Assembly: GCA_049794535.1 (NCBI GenBank)
Contig: JBARCX010000031.1
Coordinates: 1 to 10,037 of the forward strand
Length of the DNA stretch: 10,037 nucleotides
Source: JBARCX01 sp049794535
GTDB lineage: Bacteria; Pseudomonadota; Gammaproteobacteria; Xanthomonadales; Rhodanobacteraceae
Reading direction: 5' to 3'
The notes under the pieces: generated by a model
What the model was told of the DNA's origin: nothing
Databases searched by the model: none
Seen by the model: the letters and a program-made list of their open reading frames with translations, nothing else
Shown here: one piece after another, positions 8,819 through 10,037 of the stretch
Numbering within the stretch: position 1 is the stretch's first letter
Layout: every line of letters begins with the position of its first letter
Translations under genes and position numbers: made by a program

Positions 8819-9142
8819 TTAGCGCGGCTTTGGTGGTAGCGGGAACGGCATCACTTTCTGGCCATCACCCGCATCGCGAATCACCAAAGCGCCCTTACGC
8901 TCGACCTCTTCGATGCGAACCACCGATTGCATCGGCAGATGCAATACGTGTGTATCTTTGAATTCATCGCGCAGGCGTTCTTCGGTAGGATCGATCAAAA
9001 GCCCCGCTCCTACAGGCTCGAACACCAAGTCACCTACTTCTGTGAATCCCCAGAGCCCACTTGATGCGACATGACGGGCATACAGCTCATAGCATTTGCC
9101 GAGATGTAAAAAGGTGACTTTGTAGAGTTTCTTATTGCGCAT
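8819..9142 (-). CDS. DUF1820 family protein
   Basis: A 107-residue soluble protein matching what I know of DUF1820, a small gammaproteobacterial family without an assigned function. Characteristic stretches are KLYKVTFLHLGKCYELYAR (5-23), GLWGFTEVGDLVFEP, LLIDPTEERLRDEF and LPMQSVVRIEEVERKG. It ends in a proline-rich tail, FPLPPKPR. I see no signal peptide or membrane segment. The frame is open upstream to 9304, but that part overlaps the rhomboid gene and is Cys/Arg-rich shadow sequence. The ATG at 9142 gives the family's usual start and length. It lies 10 bases downstream of the rhomboid stop on the same strand, so the two probably share a transcript. No strong ribosome site is visible, which suggests coupling to the upstream gene. 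Confidence 0.88.
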   Translation of the reverse strand: MRNKKLYKVTFLHLGKCYELYARHVASSGLWGFTEVGDLVFEPVGAGLLIDPTEERLRDEFKDTHVLHLPMQSVVRIEEVERKGALVIRDAGDGQKVMPFPLPPKPR

Positions 9143-9152
9143 GAGACAAATT

Positions 9153-9836
9153 CTAGCCGCGCAACCGTCGCGCGATGGCATCTCGCGAGAACAGCGCGAA
9201 TACCACACCGAACAGAAAACCTGCGATATGTGTCCACCACACAACGGCGCCGTAGCTCGGCCCCGCATAGCTGAATAGCAATTGCAGCAGTACCCAAATA
9301 CCAATCAACAGAAAAGCTGGTACGCGTACGAATTCCAGATACAGGCCCAGTGGTAATACCAGTCCAAGGCGCGCGCGCGGAAACAGTGCGACGTATGTTC
9401 CAAGCACCGCCGAAACTGCGCCACTGCAACCGATGATGGGCCGTCCCACTCCTGCCAGTGAAATTGCTCCAATCAGATTGGCCACAATCCCACCGAGTAA
9501 AAACAACAACAAAAAGCGGAGCGATCCTAACGATCGCTCCGCTGGTAATCCAAAAATCACCAAGAACAACAGATTACTCAGCAAATGTAGCCAGGCAACG
9601 TGAATAAATAATGCCGTAAGCAGGCGCAGTAATGCTGGGTCACGAAGTTGATTCAGCATCGGCTCGTGTGCGTCGAAAATATTCGCCGGAACGGTACCCC
9701 ACTCGAGCAGCAACGAGACTCGTTGTGGCGATGGTGTCAACGCCAAACCCATAAAAGTAAGCACGCACATGCTGACCAACAGCATAGTGGCCCATTGCAC
9801 ACGCGAACGTCGGCGGGTTTCAACATGGATAAACAC
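9153..9836 (-). CDS. Rhomboid family intramembrane serine protease
   Basis: A 227-residue polytopic membrane protein with the rhomboid catalytic signature. HVAWLHLLSN (79-88) gives the conserved His-x4-His-x3-Asn of the oxyanion region, GCSG (136-139) carries the nucleophile Ser138, and WWTHIAGFLFG (200-210) carries the catalytic His203. Hydrophobic segments near 15-33, 72-95, 105-127, 133-152, 157-170, 174-190 and 199-216 agree with a six- or seven-helix core. Rhomboids cut transmembrane helices inside the inner membrane; the substrate is unknown here. The start is a GTG at 9836, supported by GAGGGA seven bases upstream. An overlapping ATG at 9840 is out of frame. The gene follows the rRNA operon terminator on the same strand and precedes the DUF1820 gene by 10 bases. 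Confidence 0.93.
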   Translation of the reverse strand: MFIHVETRRRSRVQWATMLLVSMCVLTFMGLALTPSPQRVSLLLEWGTVPANIFDAHEPMLNQLRDPALLRLLTALFIHVAWLHLLSNLLFLVIFGLPAERSLGSLRFLLLFLLGGIVANLIGAISLAGVGRPIIGCSGAVSAVLGTYVALFPRARLGLVLPLGLYLEFVRVPAFLLIGIWVLLQLLFSYAGPSYGAVVWWTHIAGFLFGVVFALFSRDAIARRLRG

Positions 9837-9911
9837 ACATATCCCTCAGTAACGCCCCGGTTACAGCAACCCAATGAACCATGATAGGCGATCAAGGTTG
9901 TTTACGAGCGA

Positions 9912-9951
9912 CAAAAGAAAACCCCCTCGACCGCAAGCGGTGAGGGGGTTT
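9912..9951 (-). terminator. Intrinsic terminator of the rRNA operon
   Basis: On the minus strand, ten bases past the 5S 3' end, CCCCCTCACCG pairs with CGGTCGAGGGGG through a short CTTG loop with one bulged C. It is followed by TTTTCTTTTGT. The strong GC stem with a T-rich tail is a textbook Rho-independent terminator, correctly placed to end the rrn transcript before the rhomboid gene. Confidence 0.9.
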
Positions 9952-9960
9952 GGTAAAAGG

Positions 9961-10037
9961 TCCCTGGCGGTGACCTACTCTTGCATGGCAGAACCACACT
10001 ACCATCGGCGCAACTGCGTTTCACTTCCGAGTTCGGG
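9961..10037 (-). rRNA. rrf: 5S ribosomal RNA, 3' part (5' end outside window)
   Basis: The reverse strand carries highly conserved 5S blocks: CGAACTCGGAAGTGAAAC, then GCGCCGATGGTAGTGTGG, and a 3' end of AGAGTAGGTCACCGCCAGG. About 77 of the usual 115-120 bases are present. The exact 3' end, placed near 9961, is estimated by comparison with the E. coli gene. Because 5S is normally last in bacterial rrn operons, 23S and 16S are expected beyond the right edge, on the same strand. Confidence 0.97.

Noticed and set aside
9143..9304. 54-codon upstream extension of the DUF1820 frame
   Set aside because: It lies wholly inside the rhomboid gene in another frame, is Cys/Arg-rich and does not resemble DUF1820 N-termini.

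Overview
The window looks like chromosomal DNA of a gammaproteobacterium in the Xanthomonadales, most likely Rhodanobacteraceae (Dyella/Luteibacter-like) or Xanthomonadaceae. The grounds are moderately GC-rich coding DNA, an Oar-type TonB-dependent receptor, an alpha/beta two-subunit glycyl-tRNA synthetase, a DUF1820 protein and a gammaproteobacterial 5S rRNA sequence. The family placement is a judgement from recognised protein sequences, not from a search.

Layout from left to right. (1) 1-2066, minus: the N-terminal 688 codons of an Oar-like TonB-dependent outer-membrane receptor, cut by the window edge. (2) 2067-2408: a 342-base divergent intergenic region with an AT-rich core that carries nested inverted repeats. 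(3) 2409-2978, plus: a small XRE/CI-type helix-turn-helix regulator. A GC-rich hairpin lies in the convergent gap after it. (4) 6138 down to 3056, minus: glyQ-glyS, the two subunits of glycyl-tRNA synthetase, coupled by an ATGA overlap. (5) 6237-8811, plus: a stand-alone GspE/PilB-type secretion ATPase followed 22 bases later by a class I glutamine amidotransferase. (6) 9836 down to 8819, minus: a rhomboid intramembrane protease and a DUF1820 protein, separated by 10 bases. (7) 9912-10037, minus: the 3' part of a 5S rRNA gene and the intrinsic terminator that closes the rRNA operon.

Most of the window is housekeeping: translation (glyQS, rRNA), an assembly ATPase, a membrane protease. The genes form short transcription units of one or two genes with frequent strand switches: divergent pairs at 2067-2408 and 6139-6236, convergent pairs at 2979-3055 and 8812-8818. 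The TonB-dependent receptor/HTH regulator pair, with inverted repeats between the two genes, is the part that most resembles a dedicated local regulatory circuit. I found no CRISPR array, insertion sequence, tRNA gene, phage module or toxin-antitoxin pair, and nothing that I can defend as a previously undescribed system.
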